Positions 1-12,322 of a DNA stretch of 40,117 bases are shown one piece after another. The stretch spans positions 28,058 through 68,174 of the forward strand of contig NZ_JASNRC010000020.1 of assembly GCF_030411995.1 (NCBI RefSeq), given 5' to 3'. Source of the DNA: Massilia sp. YIM B02769 (GTDB lineage Bacteria; Pseudomonadota; Gammaproteobacteria; Burkholderiales; Burkholderiaceae_D). The notes below the pieces were generated by a model. The model had not been told where the DNA came from, searched no databases, and worked only from the letters and a program-made list of their open reading frames with translations. A program made the position numbers and the translations under genes. Numbering within the stretch: the stretch's first letter is position 1; each line of letters begins with the position of its first letter.

Positions 1-2790
1 TTGCACGCGCAGGGTACGGCCACGTGGCGCCGGGTTACCGGCACGCATGTCGACGCGCTCTTCGCGGTCGAACACGTTGTCCAGGTAAGCGCTGATCGTG
101 GTGTTGCGGATGCCGCTGTAGGCCAGGTTCAGGTTGACCAGCACATCCTTCTTCAGGCGGCAGTAGTCGGCCGGGATACCCTGGTCGGCGCAGCCTTCGT
201 CGGTGTAGATCTCGGTGTACTTGGTGTCGCGCAGGTTGGTTTCCGGCACATAGGTCACCGCACCACCGACGTTCCAGTCGCCCTTCAGCCAGTTGCTGGC
301 GACACGGACGTTGTAACGGTAGTTGTAGTAGTTACCAACCAGGTTCTCGGTGTAGCTGTTGGTGATGCTGTCCCAGCCGCGGTAGTCGAGCTGGTAGTTG
401 GCCTTCACGTTGGTGGCCAGCTTGCCGGCCGAGCCGAGGTTGGCACGGTGGTTCAGCTCGAGGTCGATACCTTCGACCTTGGTCTTGTGCAGGTTCTCGT
501 AACGCTGGAACACGGCTGCCGGAGCGCCGGCCGTCCAAGCGATGTTGCCGCCGGACAGTTCATTTGCGCGGGCTGCCAGGCGCCGGTCGTCGTCGGTGAT
601 GGCGCGGCGCTGCACCAGGCCCGGGGTTTGGTCTTCGCTGGCCAGGATCTCGTCGACGTCGCGGGTACCGATCTCGTTACGGCGCTCGATGCGGTAGTAA
701 TCCATCGTCAGGCTGAGGTTCTTGAACGGCTCGACCACGAAACCGAGGTTGATGCTCTTCGACTTTTCCGGCTCCAGGTCAGGATTGCCCTGCACCGACG
801 ATGCCAGGCTCACGCTGCAGCCGAGGTCGCGGGCACGGGTGCTGTCCGCCTTGTCCAGGTCGTTGCCGTTCTTCAGGATGTCATAAATCGCGGTCGCGGT
901 GGCGCAACGCTTCGGATCGATCAGGCCATTGTTGAAGGCCGACAGGGCGACGCGGCCGGTTTCCGCCACGTTTGGCGCGCGGAAGCCGCGTGCGACGGTA
1001 CCGCGTAGCATGAAGCTCTTGTTGACTTCGTAGCGTGCGCTCAGCTTCGGCACCAGCGAGGCGTCGACGTCGCCCACCTTGTCGACGCGCACCGCGCCGT
1101 TCAGCTCGAGCTGCTTGGTGATCGGCGCATTCAGTTCGGCGAAGGCGGCGGTCACGTTGCGCGAACCGGTCACGGCGATCGAGCCGTAGCCGACGATCTC
1201 GGCGTTGGCGACGTTTTCGCTGGTGAAGGATTCGAACTTGTCGTGGCGGAAGTCGGCGCCGATTGCCAGGCTCAGCGGACCGCCAGGCAGGGCCATCAGC
1301 TCACGCGATGCCTTGGCATCGACGAAGAACTGCTTCGATTCGCCGCCGAACAGGATGTTCGGGAACATGCGGTTCAGCAGTTCAGGGCTGTTCTGGCCGC
1401 CGAAGCGGTATTCGCCGCTCAGGATGGCAGCGGTGTAGTTCGCGGCATGCTTGGCGCTGCGGATGTCGTTGTCGACCTTCGAGCCCATGGCGCCGACGGC
1501 GGTGTTCCAGTCCCAGCCGTAGTCGGTGCCTTCCATGCCGACCAGCACGCGGTACTGGTTGGCCTTGGCGGTGCTCTTGAACATGTTCTCGTCGTCGGCG
1601 TAACGGTAGCGGATCGAGATCGGGAACGGATACGGATTGTCCGGGTGGCCGACCGGCAGGCGCGGTTCGGTGAAGGACTTCAGCACGCCTTCGCGCGAGC
1701 TGTACCAGGTCGACGGGGTGCCGGTGTACTGCATGATCGGCGGCGGATTGTAGTAAGTGGTCTTGGTCTGGGCCAGGGTCACTTCCGAGTACAGGCTGCG
1801 CTCGCCCGACAGCTTCAGGCGGCCACCGCCGTAGAAGTTGAAGCGCTTGGCTTCGGCGTGGATGCCGAGACGGCCGTACTGGTCATAACGGCACAGGCCG
1901 TTGACCAGGGTCTCGCAGCCAGGACGTGCCTGGGTGACGGTGCGGCCGGCCAGGGCCGGGTCGGAATAGTTGCGCGGATACGGGATTTCGAAGTTGCCCG
2001 GATACGAGTAGGTCGAGGTCACGCCGAAGCTCGGGTTGACGAACTCGCGGTACCAGTCGCCGACGGTGTTCTCGATGTCGCGGTCGGTGTACGGCAGGCG
2101 GTGGTAGGCTTCCAGGTGGCCGAAGACGTTGTAGCCGTCCTTGTCCAGGTCGCCGAAACCGGTGGTGATCGACGCGGTGCGGTCACGGTCCAGGTTGTGG
2201 TTCTTCAGCGACTGGCGCGCGCCGGCGCGCACGGTCGTGCCCTGCCATTCGCGCTTGGTGATGATGTTGACGACGCCGGCAACGGCGTCCGAGCCGTAGA
2301 CGGCCGATGCGCCGTCGAGCAGGATCTCGACGCGTTCGATGATTTCCGAAGGCAGTGCATCGATGTTGACGAAGGTTTCCTGGCCACCGTCGGCCAGGCC
2401 GTAGTTCGAGACGCGGCGGCCGTTCAGCAGGGTCAGGGTCGAGCCCTTGCCGAGGTTACGGAGCGAGATGCCCGAGGCGCCGCTGGCGAACGAGTTGCCG
2501 CCGCCGAGGTCCGACAGGGCGCCGGTGTTCGCGGTCAGGGTGTCCAGCACTTCCTTGACGGTGCTGGCGCCGATCGCCTGGATTTCGGCGGCATTGATGA
2601 CCTGCACCGGCGACGAGGTTTCGGTGTCGACGGCGCGCTTGATGTTCGAGCCGGTGACGTAGACCTTCTGTACGCCGCCTTCGGCGGTCGGCTCGCTGGC
2701 CGGACCTTGCTGTGCATGGACTGCGCTGGTCGCGGCCAGGGCCACGGCAACCGCAACGACACTGCGTTTCAACATCAGTTGATTGTTCAT
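1..2790 (-). CDS. TonB-dependent outer membrane receptor, 3' end outside the window
   Basis: Outer membrane active transporter energised by TonB-ExbBD; the ligand cannot be told from sequence. Reading from the ATG at 2790, 930 codons are open to the window edge, so the C-terminal end and stop lie outside. Residues 1-26 are a signal peptide ending SAVHA. A TonB-box-like VQKVYVTGS follows at about 40-48. The plug domain carries SGISLRNLG, LLNGRRV and YGSDAVAGVVNI, typical of this family. The barrel contains the usual RGFRAPN and LEPEKSKS signatures. A GGAGAG ribosome site precedes the ATG. No SusD-like lipoprotein or sigma/anti-sigma pair lies beside it, so it seems to be a stand-alone receptor of the Oar/Caulobacter-like type common in Massilia (family knowledge). 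It is a paralogue of the receptor at 7226-10105. Confidence 0.9.
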   Translation of the reverse strand, partial: MNNQLMLKRSVVAVAVALAATSAVHAQQGPASEPTAEGGVQKVYVTGSNIKRAVDTETSSPVQVINAAEIQAIGASTVKEVLDTLTANTGALSDLGGGNSFASGASGISLRNLGKGSTLTLLNGRRVSNYGLADGGQETFVNIDALPSEIIERVEILLDGASAVYGSDAVAGVVNIITKREWQGTTVRAGARQSLKNHNLDRDRTASITTGFGDLDKDGYNVFGHLEAYHRLPYTDRDIENTVGDWYREFVNPSFGVTSTYSYPGNFEIPYPRNYSDPALAGRTVTQARPGCETLVNGLCRYDQYGRLGIHAEAKRFNFYGGGRLKLSGERSLYSEVTLAQTKTTYYNPPPIMQYTGTPSTWYSSREGVLKSFTEPRLPVGHPDNPYPFPISIRYRYADDENMFKSTAKANQYRVLVGMEGTDYGWDWNTAVGAMGSKVDNDIRSAKHAANYTAAILSGEYRFGGQNSPELLNRMFPNILFGGESKQFFVDAKASRELMALPGGPLSLAIGADFRHDKFESFTSENVANAEIVGYGSIAVTGSRNVTAAFAELNAPITKQLELNGAVRVDKVGDVDASLVPKLSARYEVNKSFMLRGTVARGFRAPNVAETGRVALSAFNNGLIDPKRCATATAIYDILKNGNDLDKADSTRARDLGCSVSLASSVQGNPDLEPEKSKSINLGFVVEPFKNLSLTMDYYRIERRNEIGTRDVDEILASEDQTPGLVQRRAITDDDRRLAARANELSGGNIAWTAGAPAAVFQRYENLHKTKVEGIDLELNHRANLGSAGKLATNVKANYQLDYRGWDSITNSYTENLVGNYYNYRYNVRVASNWLKGDWNVGGAVTYVPETNLRDTKYTEIYTDEGCADQGIPADYCRLKKDVLVNLNLAYSGIRNTTISAYLDNVFDREERVDMRAGNPAPRGRTLRVQ

Positions 2791-3078
2791 TTCTCTCCGT
2801 TCATTCTTGTTTAGTTCTGATTGCTCTTTTACAAGAGTGAATCCAGTGTCGCAGATGATTTACATCAAAGGAATATGTCAAACACAGTTTCATTACTTAC
2901 ATGTGTAAAAATGTTGTTTTTATGCATATTTGCGTCATGAAATTTCTTTTTTATGTAAATACAGGCATAAATATTTCACATAAGCATATGATTTTGTACG
3001 AATTTAACTCTTCATTCTCACCAAATGTAACGTCAACGCATTAACATTTTCATATCCCCAACAAATGCTTCGAACATG
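2791..3078. other. AT-rich intergenic region upstream of the first TonB receptor
   Basis: About 290 bases with no gene, much richer in A/T than the flanks. It must hold the promoter of the receptor on the minus strand. No convincing -35/-10 pair could be fixed. An ACATGTGTAAAAATG stretch near 2899-2913, followed by TGTTTTTA, resembles a palindromic stretch found upstream of the second receptor (10439-10459). Confidence 0.5.
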
Positions 3079-3112
3079 AAAAAACCCCTGCTCCGGTTGC
3101 CCGGAACAGGGG
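3079..3112 (-). terminator. Intrinsic terminator of gapA
   Basis: On the minus strand a 12-base-pair GC-rich stem with one G-U pair (arms 3101-3112 and 3085-3096, loop 3097-3100) is followed by six T. It lies 57 bases past the gapA stop codon. Confidence 0.88.
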
Positions 3113-3169
3113 TCGATCGCGACACCAACCGTTGCCAGCCTCGCGGCGGCAAACGGCCACGTCAAAAAA

Positions 3170-4180
3170 TTACTTGGCGTTCATCAGCGCCACGGTGGTG
3201 TCGAGCATGCGGTTCGAGAAGCCCCACTCGTTGTCGTACCACGACGAAACTTTCACCAGGCGGCCCGAGACCTTGGTCAGGGTCGAATCGAAGTTCGACG
3301 AGGCCGGGTTGTGGTTGAAGTCGACCGAGACCAGCGGTTCGGTCTGGTAGGTCAGCACGCCGCTCAGCGCGCCTTCCGACGCCGCCTTCATGATCTGGTT
3401 GACTTCATCGACGGTGGTGTCGCGCTTGGCGATGAAGGTCAGGTCGACGATCGACACGTTGATGGTCGGCACGCGGATCGCGAAGCCGTCCAGCTTGCCG
3501 TTCAGCTCAGGCAGCACCAGGCCGACCGCGGCGGCCGCGCCGGTCTTGGTCGGGATCATCGACTGGGTGGCCGAACGGGCGCGGCGCAGGTCTTCGTGCA
3601 TGACGTCGGTCAGCACCTGGTCGTTGGTGTAGGCGTGCACGGTGGTCATCAGGCCGGTTTCCAGGCCGATGGCGTCGTGCAGCGGCTTGACCAGCGGGGC
3701 CAGGCAGTTGGTGGTGCAGGATGCGTTCGAGATCACGGTATCCGATGCCTTCAGCACGTCCTGGTTCACGCCGTAGACGATGGTCGCGTCGACGTCCTTG
3801 CCGCCCGGCGCCGAGATGATGACTTTCTTGGCGCCGCCCTTCAGGTGGGCCGACGCCTTTTCCTTGGTGGTGAAGAAGCCGGTGCATTCCAGCACCACGT
3901 CCACGCCCAGCTCGCCCCATGGGATTTCGGCCGGGTTACGCTGTGCGAACACGCGGATCGGATCGCCGTTCACGATCATGTTGTCGCCTTCGACCGTCAC
4001 GGTGCCCGGGAACTTGCCGTGGGCGGTGTCGTAGCGGGTCAGGTGGGCGTTCGATTCGGCGTTGCCGAGGTCGTTGATCGCCACGATCTGGATGTCTTGT
4101 TTCTTGCCGCCTTCGTAGAAGGCACGCAGGATGTTGCGGCCGATACGGCCATAACCATTGATTGCAACTTTGATCGTCAT
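3170..4180 (-). CDS. gapA: Glyceraldehyde-3-phosphate dehydrogenase, type I
   Basis: Converts glyceraldehyde 3-phosphate, NAD+ and phosphate to 1,3-bisphosphoglycerate in glycolysis, and the reverse in gluconeogenesis; cytosolic. The 336 residues match the usual family length. The Rossmann motif NGYGRIGR is at 8-15. Asp37 in AINDLG is the adenosine-ribose ligand expected of an NAD-dependent enzyme. The active-site loop SNASCTTNC gives Cys155, and His182 in TVHAYTNDQ is the general base. The C-terminal WYDNEWG signature is intact. An AGGAG ribosome site stands before the ATG. It follows tkt on the same strand, but a terminator at 4235-4259 separates them, so gapA probably also has its own promoter in the 90-base gap. 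The gene could equally be named gap. Confidence 0.97.
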   Translation of the reverse strand: MTIKVAINGYGRIGRNILRAFYEGGKKQDIQIVAINDLGNAESNAHLTRYDTAHGKFPGTVTVEGDNMIVNGDPIRVFAQRNPAEIPWGELGVDVVLECTGFFTTKEKASAHLKGGAKKVIISAPGGKDVDATIVYGVNQDVLKASDTVISNASCTTNCLAPLVKPLHDAIGLETGLMTTVHAYTNDQVLTDVMHEDLRRARSATQSMIPTKTGAAAAVGLVLPELNGKLDGFAIRVPTINVSIVDLTFIAKRDTTVDEVNQIMKAASEGALSGVLTYQTEPLVSVDFNHNPASSNFDSTLTKVSGRLVKVSSWYDNEWGFSNRMLDTTVALMNAK

Positions 4181-4234
4181 GCTTTGCTCCTGATTAGAAA
4201 AAAACTTTTTTCATATGGCACATGCTGAACGTGC

Positions 4235-4259
4235 AAAAAGGGCCGCCCTGCGGCAGCCC
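4235..4259 (-). terminator. Intrinsic terminator of tkt
   Basis: On the minus strand GGGCTGCC pairs with GGCGGCCC (one G-U pair, four-base loop) and five T follow. It sits 11 bases past the tkt stop and before gapA, so it separates the two genes at least partly. Confidence 0.7.
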
Positions 4260-4270
4260 CCTACTGAAAC

Positions 4271-6268
4271 TTATGCGCCGATCACGCCCTTGGCCTTGGC
4301 CACGACGTTCTCGACGGTGAAGCCGAAGTGCTTGAACAGCACCGGCGCCGGCGCCGATTCGCCGAAGGTGTCGATACCGACGACCGCGCCTTCCAGGCCG
4401 ACGTACTTGTACCAGAAATCGGTCACGCCGGCTTCGATGGCAACGCGCGGCACGCCACGGGTCAGCACCGACGCCTTGTAGTCCGCGCCCTGGCGCTCGA
4501 ACACGTCGGTCGACGGCATCGAGACCACGCGTGCGGCAACACCCTCGCCTGCCAGCGCATCGGCGGCCTTCATCGCCAGTTCGACTTCGGAACCGGTGGC
4601 GATCAGGATCACTTTGGCGTCGGCGGCGTCGCGCAGTACGTAACCGCCCTTGGCGATGTTCGCCACGGTGGCGCTGTCGCGCTCCATGAACGGCAGGTTC
4701 TGGCGCGAGAAGATCAGGGTCGACGGGCCATCCTTGCGCGCGACGGCGGCGCCCCAGGCGACCTGCGATTCGACCGTGTCGCATGGACGCCAGTTGTCCA
4801 GGTTCGGGATCAGGCGCAGCGACGAGACGTGCTCGATCGACTGGTGGGTCGGGCCGTCTTCGCCCAGGCCGATCGAATCGTGGGTGAACACGAACAGCGA
4901 GCGGATCTTCATCAGCGCGGCCATGCGCAGGGCGTTGCGGCTGTAGTCCGAGAAGGTCAGGAAGGTCGCGCCGAACGGAATGAAGCCGCCGTGCAGGGCC
5001 ACGCCGTTCTGGATCGCGGCCATGCCGAACTCGCGCACGCCGTAGTTGATGTGGTTGCCCGGGATGCCCGAGCGCACGGCAACCGATTCCTTCCAGTTGG
5101 TCAGGTTCGAGCCGGTCAGGTCGGCCGAGCCGCCCAGGAATTCCGGCAGGATCGGGGCCAGGGCCTGGATCGCGTTCTGCGAGGCCTTGCGGGTGGCGAT
5201 GGTTTCCTTCTTCTCGATGCAGGCGGCAATCGCCGCGTCCAGCACGTCGTTGAAGTTGGCTGGCAGCTCACCCTTCATGCGGCGCTCGAACTCGGCGGCC
5301 AGTTGCGGGTGGGCGGCGCGGTATTCGGCGAACTTGGCGTTCCACTCGGCTTCGAAGGCGGCGCCGCGTTCCTTGGCGTCCCAGGCTTCGTAGATTTCGC
5401 CAGGAATGTCGAACGGGATCGGGTCCCACAGCAGGTGCTGGCGCACGGCCGCGATTTCCTTGTCGCCCAGCGGGGCGCCGTGGACTTTATCGCCGCCTTC
5501 CAGGTTCGGGGCGCCCTTGCCGATGATGGTCTTGCAGCAGATCAGGGTTGGACGGTCCGATTCCTTGGCTTGCGCGATCGCTTCCGACACGGCGGCGACG
5601 CTGTGGCCATCGATCTGGCCGATCACGTTCCAGCCGTAGGCTTCGAAGCGCTTGCGGGTGTCGTCGGTGAACCAGCCTTCGACGCGGCCGTCGATCGAGA
5701 TGCCGTTGTCGTCGTACAGCCAGATCAGCTTGTTCAGGCGCAGGGTGCCGGCCAGCGAGGCCACTTCGTGCGAGATGCCTTCCATCAGGCAGCCGTCGCC
5801 CAGGAAGGCGTAGGTGTAGTGGTCGACCACGTCGTAGCCCGGACGGTTGAATTCATAGCCCAGCAGCCATTCGGCCAGCGCCATGCCGACCGAGTTGGCG
5901 ATGCCCTGGCCCAGCGGGCCGGTGGTGGTTTCCACGCCCGGCGTGATGCCGACTTCCGGGTGGCCGGCGGTCTTCGAGTGCAGCTGGCGGAAGTCGCGCA
6001 GGTCGTCCATGCTCAGGTCGTAGCCGGCCAGGTGCAGCATCGCGTAATGCAGCATCGAACCGTGGCCGTTCGACAGCAGGAAGCGGTCGCGGTTGAACCA
6101 GCCCGGATTGGCCGGGTTGTGGCGGTAGTGCTTGTCCCACAGCGCAACGCCGATTTCCGCCATGCCCATCGGCATGCCAGGGTGGCCGGAATTCGCTTTT
6201 TGAACAGCGTCCATCGCCAGCGCGCGGATCGCGTTGGCCATCAGGGTGGTGGTTTGCGTAGATTTCAT
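4271..6268 (-). CDS. tkt: Transketolase
   Basis: Thiamine-diphosphate enzyme moving two-carbon units between ketose and aldose phosphates in the pentose phosphate pathway. The 665 residues are full length. The N-terminal half has the conserved KANSGHPGMPMG and LSNGHGSMLHYA. The ThDP/metal motif GDGCLMEG lies near residue 155, with the family's WLYDDN following. The pyrimidine domain carries GVREFGMAAIQNG and the FTHDSIGLGEDGPTH signature. The ATG at 6268 lacks a strong ribosome site; a second in-frame ATG ten codons in is no better placed, so the first is kept. Pairing with gapA links the pentose phosphate pathway to lower glycolysis, an order common in betaproteobacteria, where pgk often follows. 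Here no pgk is present. Confidence 0.97.
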   Translation of the reverse strand: MKSTQTTTLMANAIRALAMDAVQKANSGHPGMPMGMAEIGVALWDKHYRHNPANPGWFNRDRFLLSNGHGSMLHYAMLHLAGYDLSMDDLRDFRQLHSKTAGHPEVGITPGVETTTGPLGQGIANSVGMALAEWLLGYEFNRPGYDVVDHYTYAFLGDGCLMEGISHEVASLAGTLRLNKLIWLYDDNGISIDGRVEGWFTDDTRKRFEAYGWNVIGQIDGHSVAAVSEAIAQAKESDRPTLICCKTIIGKGAPNLEGGDKVHGAPLGDKEIAAVRQHLLWDPIPFDIPGEIYEAWDAKERGAAFEAEWNAKFAEYRAAHPQLAAEFERRMKGELPANFNDVLDAAIAACIEKKETIATRKASQNAIQALAPILPEFLGGSADLTGSNLTNWKESVAVRSGIPGNHINYGVREFGMAAIQNGVALHGGFIPFGATFLTFSDYSRNALRMAALMKIRSLFVFTHDSIGLGEDGPTHQSIEHVSSLRLIPNLDNWRPCDTVESQVAWGAAVARKDGPSTLIFSRQNLPFMERDSATVANIAKGGYVLRDAADAKVILIATGSEVELAMKAADALAGEGVAARVVSMPSTDVFERQGADYKASVLTRGVPRVAIEAGVTDFWYKYVGLEGAVVGIDTFGESAPAPVLFKHFGFTVENVVAKAKGVIGA

Positions 6269-6397
6269 GGAATGACGTGAGTCTGGATTGGGAAGCGGAG
6301 GGCCTGCGGCGGGCCGTAGCCCGTTATTTTACCAGAGCCCACCTCTGCCGAATTAAAATGCAGGTTTTGCCGCTCATATCGTTTTAACAGGAACCGC

Positions 6398-7129
6398 ATG
6401 CCCCGCTTCTATTGCCCCCAGCCGCTCGCCGCCGGCAGCACCGTCGACCTGCCCGAATCCGTCGCCCACCACCTGCATGTGGTGCGCCTGCAACCGGGCG
6501 CCGCGCTGACCCTGTTCGACGGCCGCGGCGGCCAGTACCGGGCCACGCTGCTGGAGGTAGGCAAGAAGCGGGCGAGCGCAAGCGTGGACGCCTTCGACGA
6601 CATCGACGTCGAACTGCCCTACCCCGTGACCCTGGCACAGGGCTTGCCCGAGGGCGCGAAAATGGACTGGATCGTGGAAAAGGCGGTCGAGCTCGGCGTA
6701 GCCGCGGTGCAGCCGCTGGCGGCCCAGCGCAGCGTGGTGCGGCTGTCGGGCGAACGGCTTGAGAAACGCCAGGCCCACTGGCAGGGCGTGATCGAATCGG
6801 CCTCCGAGCAGAGCGGACGCAACCGGCTGGCGCACTTGCTGCCGCTGGCCGAATTCCGGCGCTGGATCGACACCGCGCCGCAGACACCGCAACCGCGTAT
6901 TTTGCTCAGCCCGCGCGGCACCCAGTCGCTGGCTGGCTGGGCGCACGCGCAGGGGCCGCAGCCCTTGACCCTGCTGGTCGGCCCGGAGGGCGGCTTTTCG
7001 CCTGAGGAAGAAGATGCGGTCATCGCGGCCGGCGCCCTGCCCCTGAGCATGGGACCGCGCGTGCTGCGCACCGAGACGGCGGCGCTGGCGGCGCTGGCGA
7101 TGCTGACGGGAATCTGGGGCGGCATGTAA
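6398..7129 (+). CDS. rsmE: 16S rRNA (uracil-1498-N3)-methyltransferase
   Basis: SPOUT-class methyltransferase that methylates N3 of U1498 in 16S rRNA with S-adenosylmethionine; cytosolic. It has 243 residues, the family's usual size. The N-terminal part is PUA-like (HHLHVVRLQPG). The C-terminal part holds the knotted SAM site motifs LLVGPEGGFSPEEE and LRTETAALAAL, which define the family. An AGGAA ribosome site lies just before the ATG. It is divergent from tkt across about 130 bases that must contain both promoters, and it ends at a two-way terminator shared with the receptor behind it. Confidence 0.95.
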   Translation: MPRFYCPQPLAAGSTVDLPESVAHHLHVVRLQPGAALTLFDGRGGQYRATLLEVGKKRASASVDAFDDIDVELPYPVTLAQGLPEGAKMDWIVEKAVELGVAAVQPLAAQRSVVRLSGERLEKRQAHWQGVIESASEQSGRNRLAHLLPLAEFRRWIDTAPQTPQPRILLSPRGTQSLAGWAHAQGPQPLTLLVGPEGGFSPEEEDAVIAAGALPLSMGPRVLRTETAALAALAMLTGIWGGM

Positions 7130-7151
7130 GGCATCCCTCTATATAGCTAGT

Positions 7152-7189
7152 AAAAAGCCCCGGAGCAGGCATCTGCTCCGGGGCTTTGT
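7152..7189. terminator. Bidirectional intrinsic terminator
   Basis: A perfect 13-base-pair stem (7156-7168 with 7173-7185, loop GCAT). T-rich tails are present on both strands: TTTGTTG on plus and TTTTT on minus. It ends rsmE from the left and the second TonB receptor from the right. Confidence 0.92.
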
Positions 7190-7225
7190 TGTTTGCGGCG
7201 GCATCGCTGCCGCCGCCCTCCCTTA

Positions 7226-10105
<2,880 letters not shown>

Positions 10106-10679
10106 GAATGCTTCTCCTTCTGGGCTTTTCTCGAGGTTGATTTTTATTGGGCACGCGTACGGGTGTACGGCAATGCTTGTCTCTTTCGAACCTGGCGCGC
10201 CGGGGCGCGCTCCCTTCGTTCACGCAGTGCGTGACATACTTTTTTTTCAGGATGCTTCGGTGTTACGTTCAGAAATCTTCGCGACTGGTACGGACCGCTT
10301 TGGTGTGACTGTTTTGCTATGCGTAATGAATGAGAATGGATACCCTATATAAATAGTTTATCCACGTCGAAACGTTATCTCAGTGGACACATAAAACCAT
10401 GTGGAAAGATGGAGTGTCAACGGAACGCGCGAGGGGAAATGTGTAAAAACAACACATGTCCAAAAAGAATTAGATTGATGCAATGCACCAAGAAAGTGCA
10501 GGGCTGACGCCAAAAAAGAGCATGCAATGTGGCAACCTCCGGTTAAACCTTGTGGTATAGAAATAACTCAATCGGCAGGATGATCGCGGGATCGCACGCG
10601 GGCGACCGATCGGGCATCGCGGCTGAAGTAAAATAGCGGATTGATTTGACCGCCCCCGCTGGCGCCCTACGCGAAACCT
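10106..10679. other. Divergent intergenic region between TonB receptor and FAD dehydrogenase
   Basis: About 570 bases without a credible gene. The left half is AT-rich and should hold the receptor promoter on the minus strand. A palindromic stretch ATGTGT-N7-ACACAT lies at 10439-10457. The right half should hold the promoter of the dehydrogenase at 10680. No confident Fur box or -35/-10 pair was found. Confidence 0.5.
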
Positions 10680-12317
10680 ATGTTGCGAATTAACGAACTC
10701 AAGCTTCCCCTCGACTACCCCGACCACGCCCTGCGCGACGCCATCCTCGCGCGCCTCGGCATCGCCACTGCCGACCTGGTCGACTTCACCGTCTTCAAAC
10801 GCAGCTACGACGCGCGCAAGAAGGCCGCCATCGTGCTGATCTACGCGATCGACGTCGAGGTGAAGAACGAGGCGGCGGTGCTGAAGCGCCTGCAGGGCGA
10901 CCAGTACATCGTGCCCTCGCCGGACACCGGCTACAAGTTCGTCGATGCGCCGCGCCCACCGGCCGGCACGCCGCGTCCGGTCGTGGTCGGCACCGGTCCC
11001 TGCGGCCTGTTCGTGGCCCTGATCCTGGCCCAGATGGGCCTGAACCCGCTGGTGCTCGAGCGCGGGAAAATCGTGCGCGAACGCACCGTCGACACCTTCG
11101 GCTTCTGGCGCAAGCGCAAGCTGAATACCGAGTCGAACGTGCAGTTCGGCGAAGGCGGCGCCGGCACTTTCTCGGACGGCAAACTGTATAGCCAGATCAA
11201 GGATCCGAAACATTACGGCCGCAAGGTGCTCACCGAATTCGTGAAATCCGGTGCACCAGAAGAGATCATGTACGTCAGCAAGCCGCACATCGGCACCTTC
11301 CGCCTGGTGAAGATGGTCGAGCAGATGCGCGCCGAAATCCTGTCGCTGGGCGGCGAGATCCGCTTCCAGACCCGCGTCGACGACGTGCTGATCAGCGAGC
11401 AGAACGGCGTGCGCCAGGTGCGCGGCGTGGTGCTCGCTTCGGGCGAAGAGATCGCCACCAACCACCTGGTGATGGCGGTCGGCCACAGCGCGCGCGACAC
11501 CTTCGAGATGCTCTACAACCGCGGCGTCTACGTGGAAGCGAAGCCGTTCTCGATCGGCTTCCGCGTCGAGCACCCGCAATCGTTGATCGACGTCTGCCGC
11601 TTCGGCCCGAACGCCGGCAACAAGATCCTCGGCGCCGCAGACTACAAGATCGTGCACCACGCCTCGAACGGCCGTTCGGTCTACAGCTTCTGCATGTGCC
11701 CGGGCGGCACCGTGGTGGCCGCGTCGTCGGAAGAAGGCCGCGTCGTCACCAACGGCATGAGCCAGTACTCGCGCGCCGAACGCAATGCCAACAGCGCCAT
11801 CGTGGTCGGCATCACGCCGGAAGACTATCCGGGTCACCCGCTGGCGGGCATTGCCTTCCAGCGCGAGCTGGAGTCGCGCGCCTTTGTCCTCGGCGGCAGC
11901 ACCTACGATGCGCCGGGCCAGCTGATGGGCGACTTCGTCAAGGGCATCCCGTCCACCGAATTCGGATCGGTGACGCCGTCGTTCCGCCCTGCCGTGCACC
12001 TGACCGACCTGGCGCCGTCGCTGCCGGAGTACGCGATCACGGCGCTGCGCGAAGCGTTTGTCGCCTTCGACAAGCAGATCAAGGGCTACTACAAGCACGA
12101 CGCGGTGCTGACCGGGGTCGAGACCCGCACTTCCTCGCCGATCCGCATCAAGCGCCGCGACGACGACCTGCAAAGCCTGAACACGCGCGGCCTGTTCCCG
12201 GCCGGCGAAGGCGCGGGCTACGCGGGCGGCATCATGTCGGCGGCGGTGGACGGCATCCGCGTGGCCGAAGCCGTGGCGCTGGCGATGGGCATGCCCGTCC
12301 CTGCCCTGCAGGACTGA
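10680..12317 (+). CDS. FAD-dependent dehydrogenase, COG2509-like
   Basis: Uncharacterised flavoprotein family, often annotated NAD(P)/FAD-dependent oxidoreductase; the substrate is unknown. There are 545 residues. An N-terminal domain of about 95 residues precedes the Rossmann FAD motif VVVGTGPCG at 101-109. VQFGEGGAGTFSDGKL follows, the hallmark of this family. The C-terminal FAD-contact segment GLFPAGEGAGYAGGIMSAA is intact. No signal peptide or membrane segment is seen, so it should be cytosolic. The next gene starts five bases after the stop, suggesting one transcript with the exporter, although no functional link is known. The ATG at 10680 lacks a clear ribosome site. Confidence 0.88.
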   Translation: MLRINELKLPLDYPDHALRDAILARLGIATADLVDFTVFKRSYDARKKAAIVLIYAIDVEVKNEAAVLKRLQGDQYIVPSPDTGYKFVDAPRPPAGTPRPVVVGTGPCGLFVALILAQMGLNPLVLERGKIVRERTVDTFGFWRKRKLNTESNVQFGEGGAGTFSDGKLYSQIKDPKHYGRKVLTEFVKSGAPEEIMYVSKPHIGTFRLVKMVEQMRAEILSLGGEIRFQTRVDDVLISEQNGVRQVRGVVLASGEEIATNHLVMAVGHSARDTFEMLYNRGVYVEAKPFSIGFRVEHPQSLIDVCRFGPNAGNKILGAADYKIVHHASNGRSVYSFCMCPGGTVVAASSEEGRVVTNGMSQYSRAERNANSAIVVGITPEDYPGHPLAGIAFQRELESRAFVLGGSTYDAPGQLMGDFVKGIPSTEFGSVTPSFRPAVHLTDLAPSLPEYAITALREAFVAFDKQIKGYYKHDAVLTGVETRTSSPIRIKRRDDDLQSLNTRGLFPAGEGAGYAGGIMSAAVDGIRVAEAVALAMGMPVPALQD

Positions 12318-12322
12318 GCGCC

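Noticed and set aside
1243..2814. Long plus-strand reading frame opposite the first TonB receptor
   Set aside because: Antisense shadow produced by high GC at third positions; low-complexity V/A/G/R-rich protein with no family features.
4328..6280. 650-codon plus-strand frame opposite tkt
   Set aside because: Shadow of a clear transketolase; composition rich in R, H, V, G without motifs.
10320..10350. Fur box near GAATGAGAATGGA upstream of the second TonB receptor
   Set aside because: Only part of the 19-base consensus is matched and no second half-site is present.
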